From assembly GCF_012273895.1 (NCBI RefSeq), contig NC_052113.1, forward strand, positions 4,826,195-4,890,194: 64,000 nucleotides of DNA, in the 5' to 3' direction. Each line of letters opens with the position of its first letter. The first letter of the stretch is position 1. The notes beneath the pieces were generated by a model that saw nothing but the letters and a program-made list of their open reading frames with translations, had not been told where the DNA came from and ran no database searches. Source of the DNA: Zerene cesonia (lineage: Eukaryota; Arthropoda; Insecta; Lepidoptera; Pieridae). Below are positions 63,976 to 64,000 of the stretch, one piece after another. A program made the position numbers and the translations under genes.

Positions 63976-64000
63976 GGAGCTAACAGCATGGCCTCGGGCA
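63976..64000 (+). CDS. Possible P450 exon 9 start, cut by window end
   Basis: From 63976 one frame reads GANSMASG, which fits the second half of an I-helix directly after AGVDP. The preceding dinucleotide is AT, not AG. The nearest AG (63963-63964) puts this frame out of phase with exon 8 and yields a different peptide. This is a mutated acceptor, an assembly error, or chance. Confidence 0.35.

Overview
The window looks like AT-rich nuclear DNA from a moth or butterfly (Lepidoptera). Many short interspersed repeats of lepidopteran type support this: a tRNA-derived SINE with a GATGAT tail, a second tRNA-derived SINE, and many short non-autonomous Helitrons that start TC, end CTAG and sit between A and T. 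Genes are sparse and split by introns. Two runs of exactly 1000 N (22098-23097 and 39816-40815) are assembly gaps. No rRNA, functional tRNA, CRISPR array or bacterial-type operon is visible.

The one gene that can be read with confidence occupies the right quarter (about 47.2 kb to the window edge, + strand). It is a cytochrome P450, probably of the mitochondrial clan. Eight exons join in consistent phase with GT/AG sites. They give 352 codons, from an Arg/Ser-rich mitochondrial-type presequence through the Pro-rich hinge (IPGP), the C-helix and a WALETIG...RLGCL block to the I-helix (AGVD). The ExxR and heme-Cys exons lie beyond the window. Two points are odd: the C-helix WxxxR motif reads WxxxH, and the next I-helix segment, at the window edge, has no AG acceptor in the right place.

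The left three quarters (1-47 kb) is mostly gene desert. Three weak gene signals stand out. A CpG-rich patch at about 18.74-18.84 kb lies upstream of a possible minus-strand first coding exon (18515-18575). A CpG-rich, promoter-like patch at about 32.19-32.42 kb carries a YY1-type ATGGCGGC motif. A 58-residue minus-strand ORF at 34264-34440 looks like a small secreted peptide. None is proven.

Repeats explain much of the remaining structure: at least five Helitron-like families, two SINE families, a possible LINE-3'-end family, a 300-bp hAT-type MITE with an 8-bp target duplication (52820-53119), an inverted pair of a foldback element 13 kb apart (2041-2246 and 15059-15332), and several long perfect palindromes. 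I found no clearly new multi-gene system. The best leads are the P450 oddities, the small secreted ORF, the two CpG-rich patches and the unexplained perfect inverted repeats.
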